Below are positions 26,461-37,931 of a DNA stretch of 64,000 nt, one piece after another. Location: contig OZ024857.1 in the NCBI GenBank assembly GCA_964017155.1, positions 36,979,141 through 37,043,140 of the forward strand, given 5' to 3'. Below the pieces are notes generated by a model. It had not been told where the DNA came from. It saw nothing but the letters and a program-made list of their open reading frames with translations, and made no database searches. Position 1 is the stretch's first letter. Every line of letters starts with the position of its first letter. The DNA comes from Oasisia sp. SBJ-2009 (lineage: Eukaryota; Annelida; Polychaeta; Sabellida; Siboglinidae). Both the position numbers and the translations under genes were made by a program.

Positions 26461-26742
26461 TTAATGGGCCATTGCCTCCCAATACATCCTTACATACATA
26501 GAAACAATAAAGTTTTAGATGAAATATATAGTTCACAACAATACCAATATAATAATAAACAACTATAATTAATACTATTATTACACATAAATAAAAACAA
26601 TTAACAGTAAATATATATCTAAAAAAATAATAGGGACTATGGAATCAGCAATGGACTTGCCATCACATTTGCTCACATGCCACAGGGAACAAGCTCTGGT
26701 GGGTAAGACGTATAGATCATTGCTTTGTGAAACTATAACAAG

Positions 26743-29044
26743 TTACATATTTACCCCCACCCCCCATATGGGACATTTTATATTCCGTGACATCAGACTG
26801 ACAGGAGTGAAGAAAGCACTGTCTTTTCTGAAAGAAACCTGCACATGTAAAGTGAGATGAACAACATTGCATCAGGTCCATAAGAATGGCAGATGGAATG
26901 GTTCCACTGTCCCATCTGAATTAATATATTCTGTTTATTCCTGACAACTACACCAACCACATAATCTACAAGTGGAGAAATGCAGATAGATACCTTACAT
27001 AAATGTCATTAACAATTAGTTCACCCATTGTTGAAGCCCCAGGATTTTCCAGAGGATCACACTTTGTGACTTGACAAAGTACACTGTAATCTGAAGAAGA
27101 AATATTGACTAATAACAAGACAAAAGGGAAAAGTTTATTTTGCCTTCATCCTAAATAAAAGTACTTCTTACCACGACCACAGCGACACAAGCTCCAAGGA
27201 ACGCGCCTGCCAACACGTCACTCCAGTGATGTTTGTAGTCAGAGATTCTTGACAGGCAGACAACAAGAGCCAGCCACAGAGATGATGCTTGTAGGAATAC
27301 CTTGACAAGGTTGAGTCGGCGACAAGTCATCCGTGCTTCCAAGTACATCTTCACCAAAAACAAACATAGAGACATATTATATATAGCTAAACAATAATTT
27401 ATATATTGTTGGTTTATTTGTCTGGCACTGCAGTGACAAACATTATTTTGACAAAACCACACCTATGCCAAGCTGCCAACATATATCTACAAATTCAATC
27501 TTAGATGTACAATCTAGAATACAATCTAGTGATCTCTTCTGTTGCATCGAAATCTACTTGGACAAACAAATATAAAATAAAAAAATCTTTATTTTAGCAT
27601 AAGAAATATTGTAGTTTCAAAATTTACCATGACTGTGTTATATATTCTCACATTTCAGAATCATCTTTATGATTATTATACATACATAAATAAATTTGAA
27701 AATGTCGGTACAAACTTCTTGGACTATACAGCAAACTAATTTTAATTAGTTATTAGTTTGTTAACGTACCACAAAGAATATCGCACAATAGGCTGACATC
27801 GAAGAGTGGCCTGATGGGAAAGATAACCTGCAAACAAATGAAACACACCATGCTGTAGGTTGAACACGGAGTAGATCTGCATGATGGGAATAACAACCTG
27901 CAGACAAATGTAAGACGCAATCCAATACGGTGAACTTAATGAGCGGATTGAAGGGAAGAACACATTTAGCACACCGCGCCATAACCTGACAGCACAGTTG
28001 CATGCTTAGGTTTCTATCCTCCACACAGCCCCTTGTAGAACTAATCTAAATCACCATGAATAACACACCATGAACAAAATAAACGCAGTATGCTGACATT
28101 GGAGAGTGGAAACTGAAGAGAGACTCCCAACACAACACAAATGAATAACATTGATTACTACACTTACAGTACATGTACCCGTGTCAAGGTGTCAAAAAAC
28201 GGTGGCTTAAATTAAACTGCATCGATCACTTACAATGTATACCACGAGGATGGTGTGTTTCTATGTATGCAAGCAAGACCAATTATTGTGGGTATACCTT
28301 GGGTATCCTTGAACCGTAGAGGACTTGTTCAGCTTTTGCTGGTGAAAAGTCAAAAATGTAAGGTCTTATAAGTTATATAGAATAGCATCCAATCATCAAG
28401 ATTGTTCAGTGTTTTACATTTGACTCCCTGGCAGACCTGTTCCATCGAACACCATCTCAGCTTCTCTGTGAAGGCTTAGTATAATCCCATACGGACTAAC
28501 ACCTGTGCTGCTACTACATAAACCAGTCTGTTCGACATCACTACCATCATGGTATAACACATACCATTAGTGTTGCAATAAACTATTTGCAATACAAACT
28601 AAATAGGAGCCTATAATGTGCAAACTCAGAGAGACTCTAACACAACAAATGACTCGTATATAAAACCCTGCTTACTGCATTCTGTTGTACCTACCTCATG
28701 TCTAAAGACTTGTACCCCTCCTCAGCTGTGCAAACATCTTCCATCACATATCGTGGCTGGTTGAACTGATCAACGCAACTAAATGCTGTATAATTGACCT
28801 GACAGGCAGCAAAGAAATGGGGTCGTAATCGACCAATTGAGAATTTGCCAATGTTGACGGCAGTCTGCTGGATAGCGGCACCAAAAAGGAAGACAAGAAA
28901 GACTTCACAGAAATTAACTACTTCCTGGCGAACATTATATCGTCCCACTCGGTATCCATGAGTGGGTGTGATCTGCCCTTTTACTTTGAGAAGCAAGGCT
29001 ATCTCTAACACTGCAATCTGAAATCAAACAAAAATTTGCGTAAG

Positions 29045-29122
<78 letters not shown>

Positions 29123-31171
29123 TATGCAGTAATAACATTGAATGTGAAACAATTTAATATTACTTTTTAGAATAACGATCAGTTGCATCTGAACAACTGG
29201 CATCCAGCTCCCCCTGGATGTAGCCCTTTTATTCTGATGTCTGCAAACATGATCTAGGTTTCAATCTCAAAGTCGTTGAACACATTTTGGGAATGGGCTA
29301 TATTTACACTGTATTATAGCTAAGTAACAAACTTAATACATTGGCATTTCACCAGTCAGGTGTGATTACTGATTGCAACAGGTGCTAACATATTTCAAGT
29401 TTTTAATCTGTACAATCTGGCCTATCCACCATAGCTCCCTGGCGCATCAATCAATCTGATGACAACTTGATTTGTTTACCGACTATGAGATCGATTAATC
29501 CTTTTTGTTTTGATGCGCCTCTGAGCTTGGTTTCTAAGGATATAGGCGCAATAGAAGTTAACTAATTATTATTATTATTATTATTGTACTTACTACAATA
29601 GCATTAACTACAATGCCGAGGACTGTGACAACAATACCAGGCACTGTTGATTCTTTGAAGGGGTGCATCAGGCTCTCATCTCCGCAGTAGAACCCTCGTC
29701 TGAATGGCTTTACCCCAATGTGTATAGCAATCCATGGCAGATAGACTGAAATAAATGTTTTCATTAGCTGAATTCAGTCCTGTAAGAATATCAAATTATG
29801 TTAACCACTACACATAAGTTAGTATTAACATCATCTTCACAAAGAACAGTTCATCTGGCCTAGGTATGATTGTTCCCAATGTTATATGCATATTTTCTAT
29901 GATATTTGCAAGCTATGCAACCTTTTTATTAATTAAATACTGAACTACCTTGTGTGCTGATGTTGAGTTTTAACTGAATAGAAAAAATATATATCTAGGC
30001 AAAGTATAGCTGATAGCTGGAGTATGATACCCGCACATACGGTTTCAGCTTGCACAAGTTGTATCCAGGGTTGGATGGTTACATGCGTGTGTAACATGGG
30101 TGGTTACAACTTAGACTTTGACACCGGGCCCACTCAGCCAACAAGTCCACAACTTATTTAAGATGGTTAATATTTAATTTAAAATAAAAAAGCCAAAATT
30201 AGAGCTGTTCTCTTATTGAATCTAACCCTACCACTTGTCCCTGGGAGTTCTTACTATTGAAACATTGCTAATAATTTCGATGAGTTAAACCAAAATGGCC
30301 ATATTTTATTTAACTGGCCAGCATGCACCATTACATTACATTACATTAGCCTTGCAGATCCTGGCAGATCAGCATGCAAAATAAATGATATTGGTATTCC
30401 AGGAACTTGAGAGTTTTTCGTAAGTTGGACATGTACGTATCTGCACTACTGTCATGTTTGTCAATTAAAGATTTAATTCAGTTTATTTCCAAACAATGAG
30501 CAGATCTGGCATGGGCGAGTATTCATACCCCTGTGGGAAGCTGTGATGATGTAGAACTGGAATTATGGGATTAATGCACCGAGTCTGAGTTAAGGTATCA
30601 ATTGATAACAAAATTGGAAAAATTGCAGGGCATATTTCTGTCAAAATTCATAATTTGACTTGTCGGTGGTAGTCAGTGCATTAGTTCCATCATTCTGTTT
30701 TACATGAATTGGTTGCTAATGTAATTAAGTGCCCAATCAGCGAGACCGCTAATCTGACTAATTAATGTCTAATGGAACCATGCCCACGTCATAGCGGCTA
30801 TGTCATAGGATGTCGATCAACCGAGCTAGAGTCTAGAGATCAATTTTTCGGTTTTCCGAGCGATTTTGGTGCCCGATTACATGGCCTATTACGGCCAAAT
30901 AGGATTAGGCACGGGTTCTACACAACTGTTCCCCCGTGTACAAACTGGTCACACTATATTATGACCTGTCGCATCCTGTTTCCGGTGGGCGATAATATGC
31001 GATTGTATAGAAATCGTGAATAATCTTATCCCTCAAGTCAATACAAAGATTGAAAATAGTGTAAACGCATTGCAGAATTGTAATCATACGTTAAATCAGC
31101 TCAAATTTACCTAGAAAGAGTAGCAAAACGTTCAAAAAACTTCTGAGAATGTGATGATACTTGAAAGCCAT
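26743..31171 (-). CDS. PLPP: Phospholipid phosphatase (LPP/PAP2 family), gene C, complete six-exon model
   Basis: Exons, minus strand: 31111-31171, 29594-29745, 28695-29017, 27770-27827, 27172-27348, 26743-26838. Lengths 61, 152, 323, 58, 177 and 96 bp with compatible phases give 867 bp (288 aa plus stop). It starts MAFKYHHILRSFLNVLLL, the first membrane segment. Catalytic motifs are KFSIGRLRP, LSFPSGHSSM and SRISDYKHHWSD; an NYT sequon lies in the loop. The expected activity is removal of phosphate from lipid phosphates at the outer or luminal face of membranes. The last exon (VSFRKDSAFFTPVSL) resembles the short basic/aromatic tail of LPPs. A second AG 11 nt inside it would give another frame, so the C terminus is the least certain part. 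Exons 2-6 and introns are close to gene B; exon 1 is not. Confidence 0.88.
28171..28618. repeat. Dispersed repeat of about 450 bp, copy 1
   Basis: Lies in an intron of PLPP-C (between exons 3 and 4), absent from the matching intron of B, and repeated in direct orientation at 39896-40296. Both copies begin ACATGTACCC and end AGGAGCCTATAATG and share TTTTACATTTGACTCCCTGG. No coding similarity was recognised: a 101-codon open frame in copy 2 is broken here. Confidence 0.75.
29046..29116. repeat. (TA)n microsatellite
   Basis: TA array in intron 2 of PLPP-C, just upstream of exon 3 on the minus strand. Gene B lacks it. Confidence 0.95.
29403..29587 (+). mobile_element. Short retroelement 3' end with (ATT)n tail, next to a splice donor
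   Basis: Present in PLPP-C intron 2 and absent from B. It contains GGCGCATCAATC and its near-inverse GATGCGCC, then GGCGCAATAGAAG and an ATT tail (29566-29585). This ending resembles the LINE fragment at 33657-34292, which has GCGCATCAATCC, GCGCTATATAAAA and an ATT tail. It is probably a LINE- or SINE-type 3' fragment; the exact left edge is uncertain. Confidence 0.5.
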
Positions 31172-31827
31172 AACGAGTTTGTTTACTGCATGTGACATAG
31201 TAGCGTAATTTAGTTCTCCAATCATTCGTTAGGGCACTCTAGCGCCAAGAGGTGGCAGCACATACGTACGGCGCTCAAGTACGGGTAAGTGACAGTGAAG
31301 CGTACATGCTCAAACATAATTTTAAATTGTATGCTAAACTCTGGAAGTGCTTACAAACACCAAAATGTATCCACTACAGCAATCGTAAGATGACATCTAC
31401 ATCTAACATTATTATTTGTCGTGTTTCGACGACGTGAATCGTAACTTATCGACTAATGTCTAAACATGTGTTACTGTTAGTGTCAGTGGCATGTAAATTG
31501 CAATGGCTAATGTTGGTAATGTCATGACCCTATTAACCGCTACTTTGCCTTTGGCTTTTGCGGCTTTAGCACTGAAATTGTGACTGTGGCCGTATTTCTG
31601 CATATCGCCACAAAGTGACATAAGGATTATACTCCAAATATTTGATTATAATTTATAAGTAAGTTAAACTATATCGCTGCATTTACCTGATGTGCATGTC
31701 CTAGTCTAACTCCTTCCGAAAATGTTACTGTCTGACGTTGACATTGTCATTGCCTGCGTCATTGGCATTGCCATTGGGCGATATTACCGACGGAGTCGTG
31801 ATTTACTATTTAGCGCCCGATTGGACT

Positions 31828-31910
<83 letters not shown>

Positions 31911-32325
31911 AATTTCTTCAAAAAAGTCATAAGTTACACATTTTCAAAGTAAGCCATATTACTGAGCACATTTCTGTGTATTGTTTGAACAATTATTGTA
32001 ATAGTTCAGTATTTGCAATCGTTGCGTAATTTATAAGTATGTTTTTATGGATGTCAATGACAATAGAAATTCTAAATCAGGAGAACGGCAGGATTTGAAA
32101 TACAAAAATTAATGATTGTTATTATTGAAACGCTTTTTCACCATAATTATCTTATGCTATGCCAAATTACTATTTTAAAATGTGTTTTAGATTTTTGTCC
32201 CTTTAAAATCTCGCTCCCAAAACGGGGGCCCATTGCACATCAACGAGGACAACTCAACGACCACCACATGTTTAGCAAACACACTGTCCGCCCTTGTTTA
32301 CATTGTTTTCATTTAGACCTGACTC
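31172..32325. other. Upstream region of PLPP-C and intergenic sequence with a (GT)n tract
   Basis: No exon was recognised. A 76-bp GT dinucleotide array lies at 31831-31906. Any PLPP-C promoter would be just above 31171. It shows no evident similarity to the A/B promoter block. Confidence 0.5.
31831..31906. repeat. (GT)n microsatellite
   Basis: Thirty-eight GT dinucleotides without interruption. Confidence 0.97.
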
Positions 32326-33329
32326 ATTCTTGGTCCGTGTATATACCGTTTTTTCGGATAATGAATTCCTTTTTCGTTTTTCGTTTTCAAATTTGCGAAC
32401 GAAAAACGAATTCCTTTTTCGTTTTCAAAAGTGAAGTAAGAAAAACGAATTCGTTTTTCGTTTTCAAAAGTGAAGTAAGAAAAACTAATTCGTTTTTCGT
32501 TTTTGCATTTAGGATGCTTCGGTCGCAATGCCACTTCGGCTGACCGATAAAAATTGGTAGTTTCGGCTGGCAGCGTTTTGAATACGAACTCGCAGAAATT
32601 GCATCGGCAAAGTGGTATATCTAACTACCTACAGGTAAAATATTGGTCGTTTCGGCGCTGTTCTTTATGTTTTCTTATATATAATAAATCGAAAGATGGA
32701 TAAATCGAGAGTAGATGTATTTATTTTGTAACTGCAACTATGCAATAGTTATTTTAAATTTAGTTTGTAAAATATTTGACATGCCCCTATTATGACTAAT
32801 AAATAGTTACTATCTTAGGGGCCACTTTGGGTTTTTAAATTAGCAATTTTTTATGTAATTATTGAATTCCATTGACGCACCATTACGGATAGCCCAATTG
32901 TATTTAGGAGCATGTATATTCCTGAGTATTGTTTATTAACATTTGCTACTTTACGCATATTGTAAGTAGAGGATATGTGGTAAAAATATAATACGTTTAT
33001 GGCTTAATGTGTTGCTAGAGTTAGTGTTAATTCAATATTATTTTGCATATGTAGTAATTTATAACAGTAGAAGTATGTTTGCATCTGTGTGTAATATGCT
33101 GCTTTACATAATATATCAGTCTTTTTAAAATTGTGATTGGTTATCTTTTGATTAAACAAATATAGGTATTGTTTATTGTGTGAGGCATACTATTTTAAAC
33201 CTCTTTTTTTTACAAATTTATATTATGTTCTGCTGTGTGCCAGTGTGAAATGATTATGCATATTTCTGGTTTGTGTTATCTGCCAATTTTGAAAGTATGC
33301 GGGTAATGTTTTATGTTTATATTTATAAT

Positions 33330-34862
33330 AAAATTATAATATAATTACAATAAGTTGGTATTCAACTTTTGCTTAAACATTAATTTTATGTGGGAGCTAT
33401 ATTTATTTGAAAATATTATTCTTATAAGTTTTTTTGCAATGTGTTTGTTTAATTACAGTTGTGTCCCTAGATCAGTAGATGGTAATTAGTGTGAGGCAAT
33501 ATTATAGAATTATAGAGTGAAATTGTTATTCTAGTTTGAATAATATACTTTAACCTAGTTATAGGTCCAATTGTTTGAGAACATCTGTTTGCTATTTCAT
33601 CAATATTATGTTTAATCCAGTTTAAATGCGAGATTAATGTAAAGCCCAGAATGTTAATGAATGGTTTGGCGCCATCTTATCTGGCAGAACCTGTTAAACC
33701 ACGAAAGCGCGACAGACGCCTATGCCAGAACTATGTGCCAACACTGCACCAAGGTATGACAAAGAAGTGTGTTGGTGATTCAGCATTTGGCGCAGCAGCA
33801 CCGCGACTGTGGAATGAACTACCTCTGAACATTCGTGCATCTGGGACATTACCAATATTTAGAAAGTATTTAAAGACATATCTTTTTATTAGACATTTTA
33901 ATTAATTTAAATTGTTTTGAAATGACGGACATTGCATTATAATTTCCTTTTAGTGTAATAATATTTTAATTAGTGTTTATGGTTTAGAGTAATTTATAGA
34001 TTTATATGTATCTTTACGTACAGAGTTTTAGAAAGGGTTTTAATTTTATATTAATATATATAATTTGCATACCATGTTTTAGTACTATACATCTTAAATG
34101 CAGTGTTTAATATAATTTATTTTTTATTTATTTATATCATTTACATGCGAGTTAGTATGATTTATATTAATTTATATAATTTACATTTTTATTTATTAGT
34201 ATACATTAATTTTAGTATTTTTCTTGTGCAGCGCATCAATCCGCCATGCGGGAATTAGCGCTATATAAAAACTATTATTATTATTATTATTAAACTAGTT
34301 AAATCTCCATATCTACACTGTCAATTGTTAATGTTACTTCATCAACCTATTTATTAGGCATTTGAAAAAAAACTTTTGTTTTATTAATATTTTAATGATA
34401 ATGTATAATAATAACACAAGTTTTATTGGCAACTCAACTGAGTTGGATTGACATTATACTATAAAATACAATTAATGCATTTGTATGTAGTTTTAGCTAT
34501 ATGTTTATTATAGGTCTTTATTAATCAAATATTCAATATTCACTGTGTTTCTGTCATCTGTGAAGGTTTTAATTGTACTTGTATCATCAAATATCATGAG
34601 CATAAGTTATGCAGGCTTTTGGAAATCATTAATATAATTATAGTAAATAACAATATCAGTGGCCCTAAAATTGATCATTGGGGGACGCCTCGTTTTATAG
34701 GTAAAGTATATCATTGTACATCTTCTAGTCTTACAGACTGCTTACAGTTAGTTGAATATTATTGCTGTGAGCTCCATTCCCATGGTTCTTGGCTGTCTCA
34801 CTGATCGGTTTGTGTTAAAAATAGAATGCATGTTTGTCACACTTGCAACTCCCTAAATATTC
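33330..34862 (-). mobile_element. Degenerate LINE reverse transcriptase in the left arm (minus strand)
   Basis: Mirror image of the right-arm LINE remnant at 35398-36330, including the GVPQ region near 34685 (read on the minus strand) and the downstream pol region. It is interrupted by the plus-strand insertion 33657-34292. Stops and frameshifts make it a relic. Confidence 0.65.
33657..34292 (+). mobile_element. Younger 5'-truncated LINE insertion (L2/CR1-like 3' end) in the left arm only
   Basis: The right arm reads continuously through the equivalent point (GAATGTTAAACGGG, in the left-arm sense), so the insert limits are visible. It encodes a pol C terminus: GLAPSYLAEPVKPRKRD, then FGAAAPRLWNELPLNIRASG and IFRKYLKTYLF. 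A 3' UTR follows, ending GCGCTATATAAAAACT and (ATT)n. The WNELPLNIR...FRKYLKTYLF pattern is typical of L2/CR1-group LINEs. The 33651-33905 frame is therefore not a host gene. Confidence 0.8.
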
Positions 34863-35249
34863 CATTTCAGTTGTTACTAAACAGTCAGGTGACACTTTTT
34901 CATATTCTATTAGAAACATGAATAAAAAAGATTACAAATAATTTTTTTAATCATTAGGCTTACAGTTAAATCTTAAATTTTAATGACATGAGATTATTTG
35001 CACATCATAGACAAAAGGCATGACTAAATGACAGTCCACATTCGATTGGCAAGCTGCTAAAACTTATCCACTTCTACATAACAATAATAGTAATAACAAT
35101 AATAAAAATCTGATTGTCTGAGATAAAGTCCTTACTATGACTACCACTACCACCACCACAAAAATATTTATTAATCTAAACAATCTACCAGCCAAATGCA
35201 AACAATCACTCAGCCATATCTATCATGAAATGTTTGTAAGTGTGTACTG

Positions 35250-35460
35250 TCATTTCATGAGAAACTGTAAACAAATGTGTGTTTTAAAGATCTCTGCACT
35301 GCTTGCATTCTGTATACATTCCGGGATAGTGTCCCAACGTTTTCCAATCTTGTAAGCAAATATACACTGGCCTAAAGACAAGTTGTACTTCTTGACATGA
35401 ATATTTGTGTAGTTGCAAGTGTGACAATCATATACACTATTGTTTAACGTGAACGGATCA
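35250..35460 (-). mobile_element. LINE pol C-terminal remnant in the foldback spacer (minus strand)
   Basis: A minus-strand open frame ends CIFAYKIGKRWDTIPECIQN, then SSAEIFKTHICLQFL. This matches the spacing of the terminal F.Y..G..WN.LP..I....S...FK motif of non-LTR pol proteins. It faces away from the right-arm RT relic next to it, so at least two LINE pieces are joined in inverted order. The call is by motif only. Confidence 0.5.
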
Positions 35461-36330
35461 GTGAGATAGCCAGGAGCCATTGGAATGGAGCTCACAGCAA
35501 TACATCTAACACAATAATATGCAACTAACTGTAAGCAGTCTGTAAGACTAGAAGAGGTACAATGATATACTTTACCTATAAAACGAGGTGTCCCCCAATG
35601 ATCAATTTTAGGGCCACTGATATTGTTATTTACTATAATTATATCAATGATTTCCAAAAGCCTGCATAACTTATGCTCGTGATACTTGATGATACAAGTA
35701 CAATTAAAACCTTCACAGATGACAGAAACACAGTGAATATTGAAAATTTGATTAATAAAGACCTATAATAAACATGATATAGCTAAAACTACATACAGAT
35801 GCATTAATTGTATTTTTTGGTATAATGTCAATCCAACTCAGTTGAGTTGCCAATAAAACTTGTGTTATTATACATTTCATTAAAATATTAATAAAACAAA
35901 AGTTTTTTCAAATGCCTAATAAATAAGTTGATGAAGTAACATTAACAATTGACAGTGTAGATATTGAGAGACTTAACCCGTTTAACATTCTGGGCTTTAC
36001 ATTAATCTCGCATTTAAACTGGATTAAACATAATATTGATGAAATAGCAAACCGATGTTCTCGAACAATTGGACCTATAACTAGATTAAAGTATACTATT
36101 CAAACTAGAATAACAAATTCACTCTATAATTCTATAATATTGCCTCACACTAATTACCATCTACTGATCTAGGGACACAAATGTAATTGAATAAATAAAT
36201 TGCAAAAAAACTTATAAGAATAATATTTTCAAATAAATATAGCTCCCACATACAATTAATGTTTAAGCAAAGTTGAATACCAACTTATTGTAATTATATT
36301 ATAATTTTATTATAAATATAAACAAAACAT
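35398..36330 (+). mobile_element. Degenerate LINE reverse transcriptase in the right arm (plus strand)
   Basis: Piecewise translation with frameshifts gives, in order, RGVPQ*SILGPL (RT motif with a stop for Gly), LDDTSTIKTFTDD in the catalytic DD region, LNINKTKVF, LGFTLISHLNWIKHNIDEIA, SLYNSIILPHTNYHLLIWGH and KLQKNLIRIIF. This is the standard order of the RT palm, thumb and following region of non-LTR retrotransposons. Multiple stops make it non-functional. Confidence 0.75.
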
Positions 36331-37931
36331 TACCCGCATACTTTCAAAATTGGCAGATAACACAAACCAGAAATGTACATAATCATTTCACACTGGCACA
36401 CAGCAGAACATAATATACATTTGTAAAAAAAAGAGTTTTAAAATAGTATGCCTCACACAATAAACAATACCTATATTTGTTTAATCAAAAGATAACCAAT
36501 CACAATTTTAAAAAGACTGATATATTATATAAAGCAGCATATTACACACAGATGCAAACATACTTCTACTGTTATAAATTACTACATATGCAAAATAATA
36601 TTGAATTAACACTAACTCTAGCAACACATTAAGCCATAAACGTATTATATTTTTATCACATATCCTCTACTTACAATATGCGTAAAGTAGCAAATGTTAA
36701 TAAACAATACTCAGGAATATACATGCTCCTAAATACAATTGGGCTATCCATAATGGTGCGTCAATGGAATTCAATAATTACATAAAAAATTGCTAATTTA
36801 AAAACCCAAAGTGGCCCCTAAGATAGTAACTATTTATTAGTCATAATAGGGGCATGTCAAATATTTTACAAACTAAATTTAAAATAACTATTGCATAGTT
36901 GCAGTTACAAAATAAATACATCTACTCTCGATTTATCCATCTTTCGATTTATTATATATAAGAAAACATAAAGAACAGCGCCGAAACGACCAATATTTTA
37001 CCTGTAGGTACTTAGATATACCACTTCGCCGATGCAATTTCTGCGAGTTCGTATTCAAAACGCTGCCAGCGACCGAAGTATCCCGCCGAAACTACCAATT
37101 TTTACCGGCCAGCCGAAGTGGCATTGCGACCGAAGCATCCTAAATGCAAAAACGAATTCGTTTTTCGTTTTTCTTACTTCACTTTTGAAAACGAAAAACG
37201 AATTAGTTTTTCGTTTTTCTTACTTTACTTTTGAAAATGAAAAACGAAAAGGGAATTCGTTTTTCGTTTTTCGTTCACAAATTTAAAAACGAAAAACGAA
37301 AAAGGAATTCGGTATCCGTTTTTCGTTCGCAAATTTGAAAACGAAAAAGGAAAAAACGGTATATACACGGACCATTCTTCTCCGTCAAAACGATCAGACG
37401 CAAATCACCCGCCGGACAGCTGCTTATGCTATGACCATATGAAGTTCCAGTGGGTTCATATTCTAAAACATACTGAAGATGTTGACGCAATTTTATTCAA
37501 AAAAATCATATTTATGAACAATGCATTGTTATGTGAAAACAATTTGGAAGTCGGCAAACTCTCAGACAACGGATTCTTTTCAGTCTGAATAAGTGGCGCC
37601 ATCTGTTGATATCAAACTAGTATTTGACGGTGTGCGGGATGCTGACGTTGTAAATGAGTAATGTTATCATTAATTGAATAAATTATGTTGTTTCAGATCA
37701 CAAATGGCTGACATGTGATGTGTCATACAACGAAGTTAAAAGAATATCGTATACATTGACAAAATCAACTGTCAATTATTCTGCTAGTGCGCGACGTAAA
37801 AAGATCTTGGATGTCACGCAGGTTAATGTGGCACATGTGAAAAGCGGTTTTCTCGTAAAGTAGCTTATTTCAGCAGCAGACCCACACTTAGAAATTGGAC
37901 AAAGCCAACGAATATTATGTATGTGTGAATT

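Larger units (their letters stand above)
32332..37373. mobile_element. 5,042-bp foldback-like element: long inverted repeats with a 6-bp direct flanking repeat
   Basis: The left arm (32332 to about 34862) is the reverse complement of the right arm (about 35398-37373). The spacer is about 535 bp. Both ends read GGTCCGTGTATATACCGTTT inward. ATTCTT lies directly outside each end (32326-32331 and 37374-37379), as expected for a target duplication. The outer 900 bp or so of the arms look nearly identical and the inner parts more diverged. Next to each terminus is a set of short CGTTTTTCG/ACGAATTCG repeats. Each arm contains degenerate LINE reverse-transcriptase sequence, 5' ends facing the centre. 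The left arm also has a 636-bp insertion. No DNA transposase was recognised, so mobility in trans is inference and the superfamily is unknown. Confidence 0.8.

Noticed and set aside
32112..32543. 143-codon frame with repeated NSFFVFKSEVRK units
   Set aside because: The periodicity comes from subterminal repeats of the foldback element and the frame crosses the element boundary.
33651..33905. 84-codon frame as a host gene
   Set aside because: It matches the C-terminal motif of LINE pol proteins and sits in a 5'-truncated insertion with an ATT tail.
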